A stretch of DNA of 64,000 nt from Panagrolaimus kolymaensis. Taxonomy: Eukaryota; Nematoda; Chromadorea; Rhabditida; Panagrolaimidae. The DNA is taken from the NCBI GenBank assembly GCA_028622995.1, contig JAJQJQ010000014.1, positions 806,001 to 870,000 of the forward strand, read 5' to 3'. Shown in pieces: positions 19,484 through 30,987 of the stretch (its first letter is position 1; each line of letters starts with the position of its first letter). The notes beneath the pieces were generated by a model. That model ran no database searches and was not told the origin of the DNA. It saw only the letters and a program-made list of their open reading frames with translations. Both the position numbers and the translations under genes were made by a program.

Positions 19484-21461
19484 ATGGTAGTTGGAGAAAC
19501 TTCTTTGGTTGTTGCTGATATTGTGGATGTGGATAAAAAAATTGATAATCGTGCTTTTACATTTGGTTGGTTGCTTGAATCTTTAAGAACTAATGATGAA
19601 ACATATATTAAATTACATGGTAATCGAGCTGTTAAAGAGGTAAAAACATTTTTATTTATAAATTGTTAAATTCAAAACTTTCTAAAAAGATTATTTTAAA
19701 AAAACTTTGAATAATTCTAAAAATAAGAAGTTCCACAGCTAATTTTAACATTGGCAAAACAGTTTTTCGGAAGTGTTTGTTATTTCTGAGAAATTTAAAT
19801 AAAACTTTGAATATTCTTGAAAGACTAGTATTTCAACGAAATAAACAAAGTTGATCGGTTTTGAAGAGAAAATAAAGCCGAAATTGTTTTATTCATCCTA
19901 GAATTTAAAATTTTCATTATTATTTTTAGTGAAAACTAAAATTAATAATAAATTAATTTTTAGATAAAATATTATGATGTCTCAGGTGGAAAAGGTTTTA
20001 TTTCCATTGTAGTTCGATGCATCATCCATTTTGTTGATTCCGTGAATGAATCTGATACTTATTCAACCGTTCTTAAAATCCCTGGTTTTGAATCCTTTGA
20101 TGAAGTGGCAACAAATTGTGATAGTGAAAAATTTTTGGATGATGATTCTCAAAGTTCTTTCACTGAAATTCATAAATTTGAATGTAATTTTTATAAAGAA
20201 TTTGCAAAAATCTTAGATGTTCCCGTTCCAAAAGTTTATAAAACAGTGGAATGGATTTTGGGTAAAAAGGATGGCTGCATTCATATGGAAGATTTAACAC
20301 TTCGTGGAAAAACTATTACATATTTTGAAACAATTAATTTGACTCAAGTTAAATGCTTCATTCGGCATTTAGCTCATTGGCATAAAAATATTCTTTCTGT
20401 TGATCCTAAAATTTGGCATGGAAAACATCTTCTAAAGGAAATGGAAAAATTTAAAAATATTCTTGATACCTTCGATAAAATGGGTCAAGCCTTTATGGAA
20501 TCATCAACTTTAAAACGTAAGAGATTCATTCCAAATCTTTAAACCAAAAATTCTGGAAACTGAAATCATTTTGTAAAACTTTCATTTTTTTGGTGCAAAA
20601 CCACATTTAAAAAAAATCTTCTCACGTTTGTAAAATAAAAAAGCAATATTTTTTATCGATTACGCGAACACAGAGGAAGGATTAAAAAAAATATTTATTT
20701 TACGATTAAAATATTAAAAAATGAATAAAATTTGCGTAATCCGCTAATAAGAATTTATTTTAATCAATTAAAAGATTTTTCGACAAACTTGAGATTTCCT
20801 TATCAAAAAAAATTACTTATAAATTTATTTTATAAAATTATTACTAATCTTTTTTAATTCAGATTTATTTGACCCATTTGTTGCTAAATATCATACTTTT
20901 GCCCTTTCTATTGAATATATCACTTGGGCTGGAAAGCAATCACACATCGAATTAGGCTTGGATCCAGTGATCGTTCATGGAGATATGCATTCTGGAAATA
21001 TTATGTGGGCCATCGATAAAAATGGCGATGTTCAAAATGAATTAGCTGCATTCGTGGATTGGCAAATAATGCATGAAGGTTCACCCATGATTGACCTTGC
21101 AAGATTTTTAACTATGTGCGCGGATGGAGTAGTTCGAAGACAAGCTGAAGAATTTGCAATTGAATATTATTTTGAATGTTTAACCGAAGAATTTGGAAAT
21201 GCCAAAGTTCCATACACAATTGAAAAACTTAAAAAAGCATATAATTATGCATTTTTATCTCAAGCTGTTTTTGGTTTAGGAATAGTTCCATTCTTTTTGG
21301 GTGCAATGAAGGATCGTGAACCCAATCAAGCTTTAAAGGATGCTTATCGAGATATTGGCGCCCTTAAAGCTTTACACATGTATGAAGATGTCGATCGTCT
21401 TTTAAGTGGAGAAATGAAAGATATTTTTGAAAAATATGGAAAAGAAGAAAATGTAGCTTAA
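19484..21461 (+). CDS. CHK kinase-like protein (DUF1679 / EcKinase-like, aminoglycoside-phosphotransferase fold)
   Basis: Three exons, 19484-19639, 19964-20516 and 20863-21461 (stop included), junction phases 0 and 1, 435 residues. The N-lobe includes ELGGKG-type glycine signal SGGKGFISIVVR. The C-lobe has the phosphotransferase signature HGDMHSGNIMW (catalytic Asp and Asn) and AAFVDWQIMHEGSPMIDLAR (Mg-binding D, DFG equivalent). HLAHWHKN and KLHGNRAVKE also fit the nematode/insect DUF1679 family, whose members in insects include ecdysteroid 22-kinase. Substrate here is unknown; small-molecule phosphorylation in detoxification or steroid handling is inference. Both core residues are present, so activity is plausible. 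Confidence 0.88.
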
Positions 21462-21856
21462 AAATTCTTTTTTGTAAACTTTCAATTTATTAATATGTTA
21501 TTTTTTTATGTCTTTTGATTTTCCTACATATATTAAATAAATTAAAATTAGAACATAAAAATATTTAATTTAACACTGGCATCAAAAAACATTCAAATTT
21601 ATTTTTGGTTTTTCAAACTTTTTGATTCCATCGCACTTTGGTTTATTTTTTGGATGGACAAAATTAATAATAAAAAAAGCTTAATTGTGTCTTAAGGTTT
21701 TTTCTCACATTAAGTAATTAATTAATTAATAAATACTATTTAATCATGGCTAGTGAAATTTATAAAAAAAATTTAAAGAAACACGAGGCAGACAGAAAAA
21801 AAAACAATACAAAAAAAATGTCTTTCACAAATCCTTTTTAATTCAACTTTAAAAAA

Positions 21857-23868
21857 ATGCCAGACTCAACCGTAGTTGCAATATTCTTTATATTATTTTT
21901 GGTAAGCTTTACTTTTTTGCCAAAAAGCTATCAAATTTAAATTTTAAGTATTTCAGATAGGAATTTTCGGGTTTATTTGTGCCATGCTGTCACTATATAT
22001 TATTTATAAAAAAACAATATTGCATAATGCATTTGGATATATTTGTGCTGCACACACTTTAATTGAAGCTGGAATATTATTTCTTTTTGTATTTTGGTCT
22101 GCTCCAATCATTTTAATGTAAGTTCCTTGAAGTACCAAAAGATACTGTAATTTTTTCGTTTCTGGTTCATGAAACCTACCAATATTTTTCCACAAAAAAA
22201 TGTTTCTCAAAATTTTTAGAAAAAAATTTAGATTTAAAAAATAAAGAAATTATAAAATTTTAAATTCCAGAAATCCTTCATGGTCTCAAAGCATTTTTGG
22301 AGCCATTTTTGGTCAAACCATCAGTGCTGTCGAATGTTCGAAAATCTTCGAATCGAACTTTCGAAGCTTCGATTCGAATTCGAATTTCTTCGAATCGAAT
22401 TTCGAAGTTTCGATTCGAAATTCGAAACTTTCGAATCGAATTTCGAAGCTTCGATTCGAAAAATCGAATCGAATCTTCGAAAAAGTGAAGTCATTAATAA
22501 TAAAAAAAAATTTTGAAAATACTTTATTATATAAAAAAAAACAACAAAACAAAAGACAACAAAGATTTATAAAAAAAAACAATCAACAATTAATAATAAT
22601 TAAAAATCTTCTGTTTCACTTTCACTTTCGAAGACCACAATTTCATTTTCATTTTTTGGCACAGGAACTAAATTTCTTTCAGCTTTTTCGACGATCATTT
22701 GATTACGAACCATCATTACATCTTCTACTGAATTTTAGCAACTGACATAATTTACAGGAAGAAGAAAAATTGTTAAACAAATGTCAAACAAAAACTTTGC
22801 AAATCTGTTGAGCTTTTGCAGCAAAAAAGTTCGGCGCCAAAAAGCTTGCGCCAAAGTCAAATCCATTGGAATGGCGCCGATTCGAAAAAATTCGAAATTC
22901 GAAAGCTTCGAATCGAATTTCGAATGTTCGATTCGAATTCGAATTTCTTCGAAACGAATTTCGAATGTTCGATTCGAAATTCGTATTTTTCGAAATTCGA
23001 TTCGTTCGAAGCTTCGAATTTCGAAATTCGATTCGAAATTCGGTTCGAAATTCGATTCGAAATTCGAAATTCGACAGCTCTGCAAACCATGAACATTCTT
23101 TATTACAGTGCATTCATATTTCAATTATTTAAATCAGCTAATCGTTTATTTGCAACAATATTTTCAATTAAATATCGAATAATTTTTACTGTAGAAAATG
23201 CTAAAATTCTTATAATAATTATTTTATTGATGAGTTTAACTATGACTTCACCATATTATATTTATGAATGCAATTTACTTTTTAATACTGAAGCATATTT
23301 ATGGCAAATAAGAAATTCATCTTGTGAAACTTTATTCACCACAATTGATTTGGGAACTACGTCATCATGTACAGCGATGGCATTTGTGCTGGATATTATA
23401 ACCCTTTGTTATTTGAGATTTAAATTATATAAAAAATCCACCCCAAATTTATCGAGGGATATTCGATTCTTTGCACAGGTTTGTTTAATAATAATAAAAA
23501 ATGCTTAAAAAAAGCTTTTGACTTTAATTTTATTTTTATAGACTTGCATCACAACTTTATTATATTCTCAAATGTTTATTTCATTTTATATTTTATCTCG
23601 TTTTGCAACAACTTTATGGACCATTTTTATTTCCACCACTATGGCATGGTTATTGGGACATGCTTTAAATCAGTAAGAATTAAATCTTTTTAAGCTCAGA
23701 AAAAATTAATTTTAGTATTATTTTTTATTTTTCAGAGTTAATTTTATCTTATTTAATTTAATTTTCACGGCAGACAAAAAAACCAAATTAATTTCATCTT
23801 TAACTGTTGTTACACCGCCGACAATTGCAATTGGAGCAACTAAATTTGTTATTTCGCCACATATTTAA
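21857..23868 (+). pseudogene. srx-type chemoreceptor interrupted by a foldback insertion
   Basis: Exons 21857-21901, 21957-22117, 22271-about 22330 | insertion | about 23079-23478, 23542-23672 and 23737-23868. Phases agree at every junction outside the insertion. The receptor part shows NAFGYICAAHTLIEAG, FVFWSAPIILINPSWSQ, then after the insertion KSANRLFATIFSIKYR (srx TM3 end), a Cys/aromatic extracellular loop (YYIYECNLLFNTEAYLW) and TM5-7. Read without splicing, the frame entering the insertion meets a stop near 22743, so this allele is broken in TM3 unless the whole insert is spliced out. Flanking exons look otherwise intact, so the insertion is probably young. Confidence 0.8.
22327..23080. 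mobile_element. TTCGAA-rich foldback element inserted in srx gene
   Basis: About 750 bp. Both outer parts (about 22330-22490 and 22885-23075) consist almost entirely of short inverted TTCGAA/ATTCGA/TCGAAGC units and are reverse complements in character. The centre (22490-22880) is ordinary AT-rich sequence with a GGCGCCAAA patch. Termini read CTGTCGAA...TTCGACAG. The flanks CAGTGCTG and CAGCTCTG match at 6 of 8 positions, a possible decayed 8 bp target duplication as in hAT elements. No transposase is encoded; the long open frames in it are translations of the repeat. Confidence 0.65.
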
Positions 23869-25392
23869 TTTTGAAAAAAAATTATATCTTTAAATATAAA
23901 TTTTTTTTATTACCAAATTTAATTAAACATTAATTTTATTGTATTGTTTTTGAAAGATAAAGTTTAAGAGTTGCATTTGTTTGTTGGCAATTTTTTTAAC
24001 CATCAAAATTTATTTATTTTTTGTTTCCATTTTAGTTAGGTTTAAAAAACTTCATGACGATAAGTTAGTTAATCGAGAACAGGTGAAACAAATGTTTCAA
24101 ATTAATTAGATTAGAGCGAACGAGCAGCAGCATTGACGCACAAATAAAAAAAGTAATAATGTAACAGGTGAATGAAGCATATCCTTTCTCAAAATAAACG
24201 TTAAAATTTTTTCTATGTCCCATAATAATAAATAAATTTTTTCATTGAAATTTATAAAGATCTTCTCTATTTTCTTTTTTTTTTTAGGTTTTGTTTTTAC
24301 AGAAAAAAATTTTTTTATTTAATATTAGTCGCTTTCTGAGGGAATAAAAATGAACCCAAAAAATACAGTATTATTTTGACATTTATAAATTGGATAAAGA
24401 TTTTTTTTAAAAACTGTAAAAAAAAAGTGCACAAAGGTAAATAGCAAAATGATAAATATGTAATTAACTTCTTTGTTCATCTTCATAAAACAAAAATATA
24501 AATAATTCCTTAGAGAAATAAATAACATTTGCCCTTGTACTTTTTACTTTTTTGTTTTATTTTATTATTGCTTTTTTTTTAAAACAAAAAAAATATTTTT
24601 GTATTTCGACAAACTTTTTTTCTCGAACTTTCAAAAATTTTTTTGTTGCTTTTTTTACCATATTATTATTTTTTAATTTGGTGTTTTTAAGTTTATTAAA
24701 TGGGCTGTCATTAATTTTTTCTAAAACCCTAAAAGGGATAAAAAAAAAAGAAACATTTTTTTGACACACAAAAAAGCAAAGGCGGTATTTTTTTTAATTT
24801 GATTTTTTGAGAAACGGAAACTAACTCTAAGTTTCATTGAAGGTGGCAATTTTCTTTAAATGTTTTATTCATAATAGTCGATGTTAATATTTTTTCTTTT
24901 TTTTAATAAAATCTCAAAATTAATATACCCATATTTTGTTTATAAAAATATTCGTTGCGTGATTTCGTTGAATGTTTGCAAACTTGCAAAATATATATAA
25001 AATTCAAACGTAACATTTTTCAAGAAAATTTTTTTTTTCTTCTACTTCCATCATTCTTTTTATGTTTCTTTATTTTAAAGCTTCAGTATTTTTTTAAGGT
25101 TAAAAAAACTTAATTAAAACTCACTACTAACAAATATTTTTGTATTAGAAAAAAAAACAATAGCAAAGACAAATAAGATTTTTTTTGTGAATCCAAAAAA
25201 AAGAACTTTTATTAATTTAACTAATTTTCAGCTCCAGTAAGTATTTTCAAGCTACACATTTATTCCGGGGTTTCACGACAAATTTAAATTCTCCATCGCT
25301 AAAGAATTCCATCGAGCCATCCCATTTTTATTTAATCAAGTTATTTTCTTTCTCCTCATATTTATTAATTTCGTATCTATGTGTTTCCACAA
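23869..25392. other. Intergenic between chemoreceptors
   Basis: Homopolymer-rich A/T sequence. The overlapping open frames on both strands at 24325-24770 are poly-T/poly-A artefacts. No gene, RNA or repeat is recognised. Confidence 0.5.
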
Positions 25393-27470
25393 ATGAATAA
25401 ATTTATTTCATCACCTGAAATAATGGAAATATCAAATTTTACAATACAAATATTTAATTTTAAACCCTATGGTTTTATAATGTATTTGTATTATATTGAA
25501 ATATTATTTCTTTTAAAAGCATTAAGTTTATCAATTTTGGTAATAATTTTGATTTTTAAATTTCAATTATTTCATGTTAATTTACGATATTTATTTTGTA
25601 ATCAATTTATTGCAAATATTTTTTTCATTTTTATTCGGTAAGTTTTTTTCCTTATTTGGTTCATATTTTTGGTTTGAGGTTGACAAAAAAAATAATAAAA
25701 AAAATTTCTTTAACGCGAAAGTAAAGTATGCAGAAAATTAGCTAAATCAAAGAAGACTAAGGTAATTAAAAAGTTATTAACAGTAGACATAATTAAAAGC
25801 TCGCGATTAAACAAGTTAATGGAAAATTAATAAAATGCTCTCTTTGTCGTTTGTTTCAAACAATAAAATAAATATAATTTAATTACTTCCGCATTTTTTT
25901 TAGTTACTAAATTTTTATTGTTAGTTGACGTTAAAATTTAGAAAAAGTCACATGTCGAAATATTGAGGAGGCTGCATTTATATTTTTCCTTTTATTTTTT
26001 CTGTAGCCTGTAATTTTAGTCAAATTTTTTTATTGCGTGCAAACATGTAAAATGTTTTAAAAAAATATGTAAGTAAGTATTTATTATTTACTGACGTGAT
26101 TGGGAGCTTCTGGTGTTACTTTTTCTTAAACAAAAACCCAACAAGAACAATGGTGTGTAGTATGTTCTGTATCAGTTGAATGCCATCAGGGGATTTGCAA
26201 AAAAAATAATTTACTTTTAAACATAAAAACAAATTTTCTTTATAATCAGCACCTTTTGATTCTCAAGAGACCTGCAATAAAGAAAAAAAAAATTGAGAAC
26301 AAAAAACATTATTTGGTTTCTTAAAATATACCCTAAAAAGTCTTCGCGCAAAAAACCAAATATTTACAACTTTTTCCATTTTCAGCCTTGCAATAATTAT
26401 CAATGTTTTAACTCCCGAATCCATATATTCATTAACCTTAAATAATTGGTTGCAAAGTATCCATAATGGAATAGTAGAATTTTTCTCAATTAATTTAATT
26501 TCCATTGTTATTGAACGCCTTCAAAGTACTGTAAAAGCAGCAAGTTATGAAAGTTATTACACCTTTTCACAAATTCTTATGTTTATTTGTTTTCCAGTAA
26601 GTCCAAAATCCTTCGAAAAACTTGGAAAAAATTGATGGCAAAATTAATTTTTTTAGTGGATAATTTCATTTGGAATTATTTTAATTTTTCAATATAATTT
26701 ACTTGGAGTTACAACCATTATTGAAGGTGTGGTCCTTCTTGATGCATTCTTTTTATTGGTTTGTTTGTTTTTTCTAAAAAAAATTAGAAGATTCATGAAA
26801 GCCATTTTTAGTGTTTCGTAATCCTTCAATTATTTAATAAAAAGCGTCAACAATCATTTGATATTGATACAACTTTGTCGTATCGATTTCAAGTTCATGA
26901 AAATATTGCAACGATGAAATTTTTATCATATTTATGCTTCATTTATTCTATGTATTTAGTCCTTTCAATGGCTTTTTTATATGTGATTTTTTCCATCTTT
27001 CATAAAAAGTAAGAATTTTTTTATATGACTGCTAAAGTAACTCAACCCCATTCTTCCAAATTTGGGAGTTTATCTGATTTTGATTTTTTAAATTTAGAAT
27101 TCAGTAAACTAATAAAAAAATGAACCTTGTTTTGACACCTAAAAATCATTCTGCTATATAATCGATCGATCGATTTCAGTGAACAATTAATTCCCGTTAT
27201 TGTTGGTTGTTGTGCTTTCGATATTCTTACTGCATTTCATTGTTTTATAATTCCATTAATTTTTATACTTGCAAATAAGAAATTTCGTGGGTTTTTATGG
27301 TAAGTTAGCTTTCTTCCCGCAAATGTTGGTTAACTAATATATTCAAGCATTTTAGTATTTGTAAAAAACAAAATAATCCTCGAGTTACTCCATGCCCGGC
27401 TGATGAAGTTCAGGATGCTGAAATTCAGCGAAAGCTATATTTTGATGAATTAAGAAAGCAATGGACATAA
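25393..27470 (+). CDS. sre-family seven-TM chemoreceptor
   Basis: Six exons: 25393-25637, 26386-26596, 26657-26758, 26812-27008, 27180-27299 and 27356-27470; phases consistent; 329 residues. The first intron (748 bp) is unusually long for the window. Diagnostic sre features: FKFQLFHVNLRYLF after TM1, IERLQSTVKAASYESYY after TM3 (ER...YE box), and LSYRFQVHENIATMKFL (sre LSxRxQxxEN box) before TM5. The C-terminal tail is Arg/Asn-rich (CKKQNNPRVTPCPADEVQD). Expected role: chemosensory GPCR in sensory cilia. Start ATG at 25393 was chosen because the upstream ATG (25379) runs into a stop. Confidence 0.85.
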
Positions 27471-29514
27471 AAGAATAATAGTTTTCAATCTTTTTTTAAC
27501 AAACTGAATCAAATTTTAAAATAAAAAAATATTATAAAACTAAACAAAACGTGATATGCGTCATTTCAAAAAAGAAGAAAAGGCATTAAAACAAATAAAT
27601 GTTATTTTTTGTAGCTTAATTTCACATTGTAAATTTAAAAAAATAATTTATTAATAAAATGTATAAAACCATAGCATTCCAATAAGGATCGAATAAAATA
27701 ATTTTACCTTATTTCCTTTTTTTCAGTTTCAGGAATTGATTCGAGAGGTTGGCGTTTCTTAAATAACCAGTGATAGCCGTGGAATAAAGATAAGCGATTT
27801 ATTGAGCAAAATAATAACAAGAATATAATATTCAGCAAGCAAATAATCAGCAAAAGCAATGGAGAACACACTCCGAAATAACCAAAATAAATCGCGGCTT
27901 AATATCACGAAAACCACGGGAGAAAATACCCAAGGTTCTCCAAAATCCGAGGAAGTGGCACAAATAAATTCTGCATTGCGGGTGGCAATGCAACAGCAAA
28001 ACAAAATCGCTAACATCCATTGTTTCATTGGATTTTAAATTTTCCCTCTTATCATAATTAATTATTTTTTTAACAAAAAACACACTTATTGTTATAAAAA
28101 ATTCAAAAAAATAAAATAAAAAAGAAAGATTAGCTAAAAAATAAAAATTAAAGAATGAATGTATGAAGCTGAATTCTTTGAGAAAAAGAAACGAGAGACA
28201 TGCAAAAATAGATTGCGATCTTTCTTCCTTTTTTCTTCTTCTTCGACAGAACTTATTCGAAGAAAAAAATATTGTTAGTTTATTTTCATTTTCATCGTCG
28301 CTGAAATAAAAAAAAAACAAAACAACCAATGTTAAAAAAAGATCTTTTTTTTTTCTCAAACATTTTTGACCATTGAATTGTAAAAACACGCAAAAAAAAT
28401 AAAATATAGTTAAGCAATTTAAGAAAAAATTGCAATTGATTGAAACCATTTTTTTATTGCTGCAACTCAATAACTTTATTAAAAATTATTATTTCATCCA
28501 AAGGTTTACAACCAAAGAATTAAAAATGTGTTAACAAAGTTTAGGATTGATTTATTTTAACAAAAATTACTGAATTTTTTATTTTACCATCAGCAAGCGA
28601 GGATAAGAGCTTTTTTGTCGGAAGCTACAAATGTAAAGAAATTAATAGCAAAAAAAATTATACATCAATAAATCCAAATTTCACAAACTTATAAGTTTCT
28701 TTTATTCTTCTTTCGACCCGCTTCTTTTTTTCATAGCATTGAACTCATTAAAAAGAAAAAATCCTAGTCCAGTTGGCTTTTTTCTTATTTCATTTTTGTT
28801 TTCCTTTTTTAAGTTAAAATTATTTAGGTTAAGAAATTAAGTTTTGTAACTGTCGCATACAATCTTTGAACTATTACATTTTTTATTTTGATAATTATTC
28901 ATTTTATATATGCAAATCCTCATCCAAAAAAGGCCACATCAAAATTTTTTAGAAAAGAAAAAAAAGTCCAATCCTTTTCTTTCCGTGTTTCTTTTTTTAT
29001 GCATGAGGATCATAGACTAGTGTTCAAAAAACAGCCAGCCAACTCCAACTCAAAACATTTCTTCCCCATTTCTATCTCCTCTCTTCAAAGGATGATGTTG
29101 TTGTTTATTTCGTTTCGTCGTTGTTGCTGGTTGTTTACGTTTTTACTATGCTCACTCTTTCTTCAAATTTTATTTAGTTTTGTTTTTCAAGCGTTTGCAA
29201 AACAGAAAAGAAAAAAGATGCATTTTGAAAATAAAAACATTGCTGGACATTGTCGCTTTTTATTTATTAAAAAATAAATTTATTTTATGTTGTTTTACTT
29301 CTGAAAATTATCGATTCTAATAAATTTATTATTAATTTTTTAAATCTGCGTGGCTTTTACCGGAACCATTTTACTTACTGTATACTTCCGCTATGTTTCA
29401 TTCATTGAAGCATTTTTCTTTCTTCTTTTTTCTTCAAAAAGTTTTTCAAACATCCATCAAAAATTTTTAGATTTATTTGATCTTTGCTTCAACTTTCAAT
29501 AAATCATTTTAAGA
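27471..29514. other. Intergenic, no supported gene
   Basis: Mostly poly-A/T-rich. A less AT-rich patch at 27720-28040 has overlapping small frames: plus 27859-28038 (59 codons, SEEVAQINSALRVAMQQQNK) and minus 28028-27759 (89 codons with a hydrophobic start). Neither has a confirmed splice or start context, so neither is called. The acceptor-like TTTAAG next to 29515 may be a trans-splice site for the next gene. Confidence 0.4.
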
Positions 29515-30788
29515 ATGAGTAAACCACTTCGTTGGGGAATTGTTGGATGTGGTGAAATCAGCCATGATTTTGCTCAAGCTATGAGAAAATGTGAACGTCC
29601 AAATCAAATTTATGCTTTTGCGGCATCAAAGCTTGAAAAAGCCCAAGAACTAAAAAATAAACTTGGTTATGTTGATGCTAAAACGTATGGTTCGTATGAT
29701 GAATTGTTCGCAGATGAAAATGTTGGTAAGTATTGACTCTTTTCATCTCGAAAATATTTTAAATACTTTATTATTTTTAGATGTGGTTTATATCGGAGTT
29801 GTTCATCAAAAGCACAAAGATGTCGTATTTCAAGCTATTGATGCTGGTAAACCTGTTCTATGTGAAAAACCTCTTGGTGTCCATCATCATGAATCTCAAG
29901 AAATGTATAATTATGCTAAACAAAAGGGTGTCTTTTTAATGGAAGCTACATGGAGTCGATTCTTTCCTGTTTATGAACATATTCGAAAAGTACTTGACAC
30001 CAAAGAATTGGGCGATCTCAAAGGTGTTGGCGTCAACTTTGGTAATCCATGTTTGGTATGTTCGTACTCATCGTGCTTTTTTGGGATAACTAATGCTTTT
30101 GTTTTTCAGAGTGACAATCGTATGTTACCGGAAGAAGGAAGCACACCAATCAATGATATCGGCGTTTACACCATTCAATTTGCTCTTTGGGTCTTTGGTG
30201 AAAAACCTTCAAAAGTCACTGCTGTTGGAAAACTCAATGATAAAGGTAATAGTAATTGACTTTTGGAATAAGCTAATTTGTTCATTTTTAGGGTGTGATA
30301 TTTGGGCCACAATTGTTCTTGAATTCGCTAATGGTGGTAAAGCAACTCTGTTTTATTCTGCAGAAGATAATACTCCCATGTCTGCTTATGTTAGCTGCAC
30401 TGATGGTTACATGGAAGTTAGTTTACTTTTTGCTTGCACTTGGGATGTTCATGTTAAGCTTATTGTCCTTAACTAACCTATCATTCTTCAGATTCCCAAC
30501 TATTTTTATTGTCCTGATGAAGTTCGTGTTTACAAAGGAAATCTCAAGGATAACAAGCCTCATCCTCCGCCACTCAAGTTTGATTTCAATGATAATGCCG
30601 AATACAACTTCAACCATAGCTCTGGTCTTCGATATGAAGCTGATCACGTCTATGACTGCCTTTCCAAAGGACTCAAGAATAGCGACGTTCATACTCCTGA
30701 AAAATCTCTTGATGTTCATGCCGTTTTGGATGAAGTTCGTAAACAAATTGGTGTCAAGTATCGTCAAGATCGCTTCGAACTTTTCTAA
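29515..30788 (+). CDS. DHDH: Dihydrodiol dehydrogenase-like oxidoreductase (Gfo/Idh/MocA family)
   Basis: Five exons: 29515-29725, 29781-30055, 30110-30245, 30292-30416 and 30492-30788; 347 residues, usual length for trans-1,2-dihydrobenzene-1,2-diol dehydrogenase / NADP-dependent xylose dehydrogenase. The N-terminal Rossmann motif LRWGIVGCGEISHDF binds NADP. The catalytic EKP motif is in VLCEKPLGVHHHES, followed by FLMEATWSRFFPVYEHI and the INDIGVYTIQFALWVFG segment typical of the family's C-terminal domain. It probably oxidises dihydrodiols or pentoses in the cytosol. Introns are 46-75 bp. A polyadenylation-like AATAAA lies near 30890. Confidence 0.92.
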
Positions 30789-30987
30789 TGATTCTTTTTT
30801 TATTGTTTAATTATTTGATTGTATTGTAATATGTTTCTTTTATAATTAATTGCTTTTTGTGTGTGTGTATTTTGTGTGTTTAATAAAAACGTTTCTTATT
30901 GCTTTCCTATATAAGAATAAAAACCTTCTTTTCTAGTTTTTGTTTTGAGAATTGCAAAAAATCTTTATTAGGCTTTACAAATTAATT

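Noticed and set aside
22816..23508. Long open frame spanning the foldback and srx coding sequence
   Set aside because: Its first half is translation of TTCGAA repeats; only the part after about 23079 matches an srx receptor.
24325..24769. Overlapping plus and minus frames of 67-70 codons
   Set aside because: Phe/Lys homopolymer translations of poly-T/poly-A tracts.
27759..28028. Minus-strand frame with signal-peptide-like start
   Set aside because: Competes with an equally good plus-strand 59-codon frame; no splice, promoter or homology support for either.
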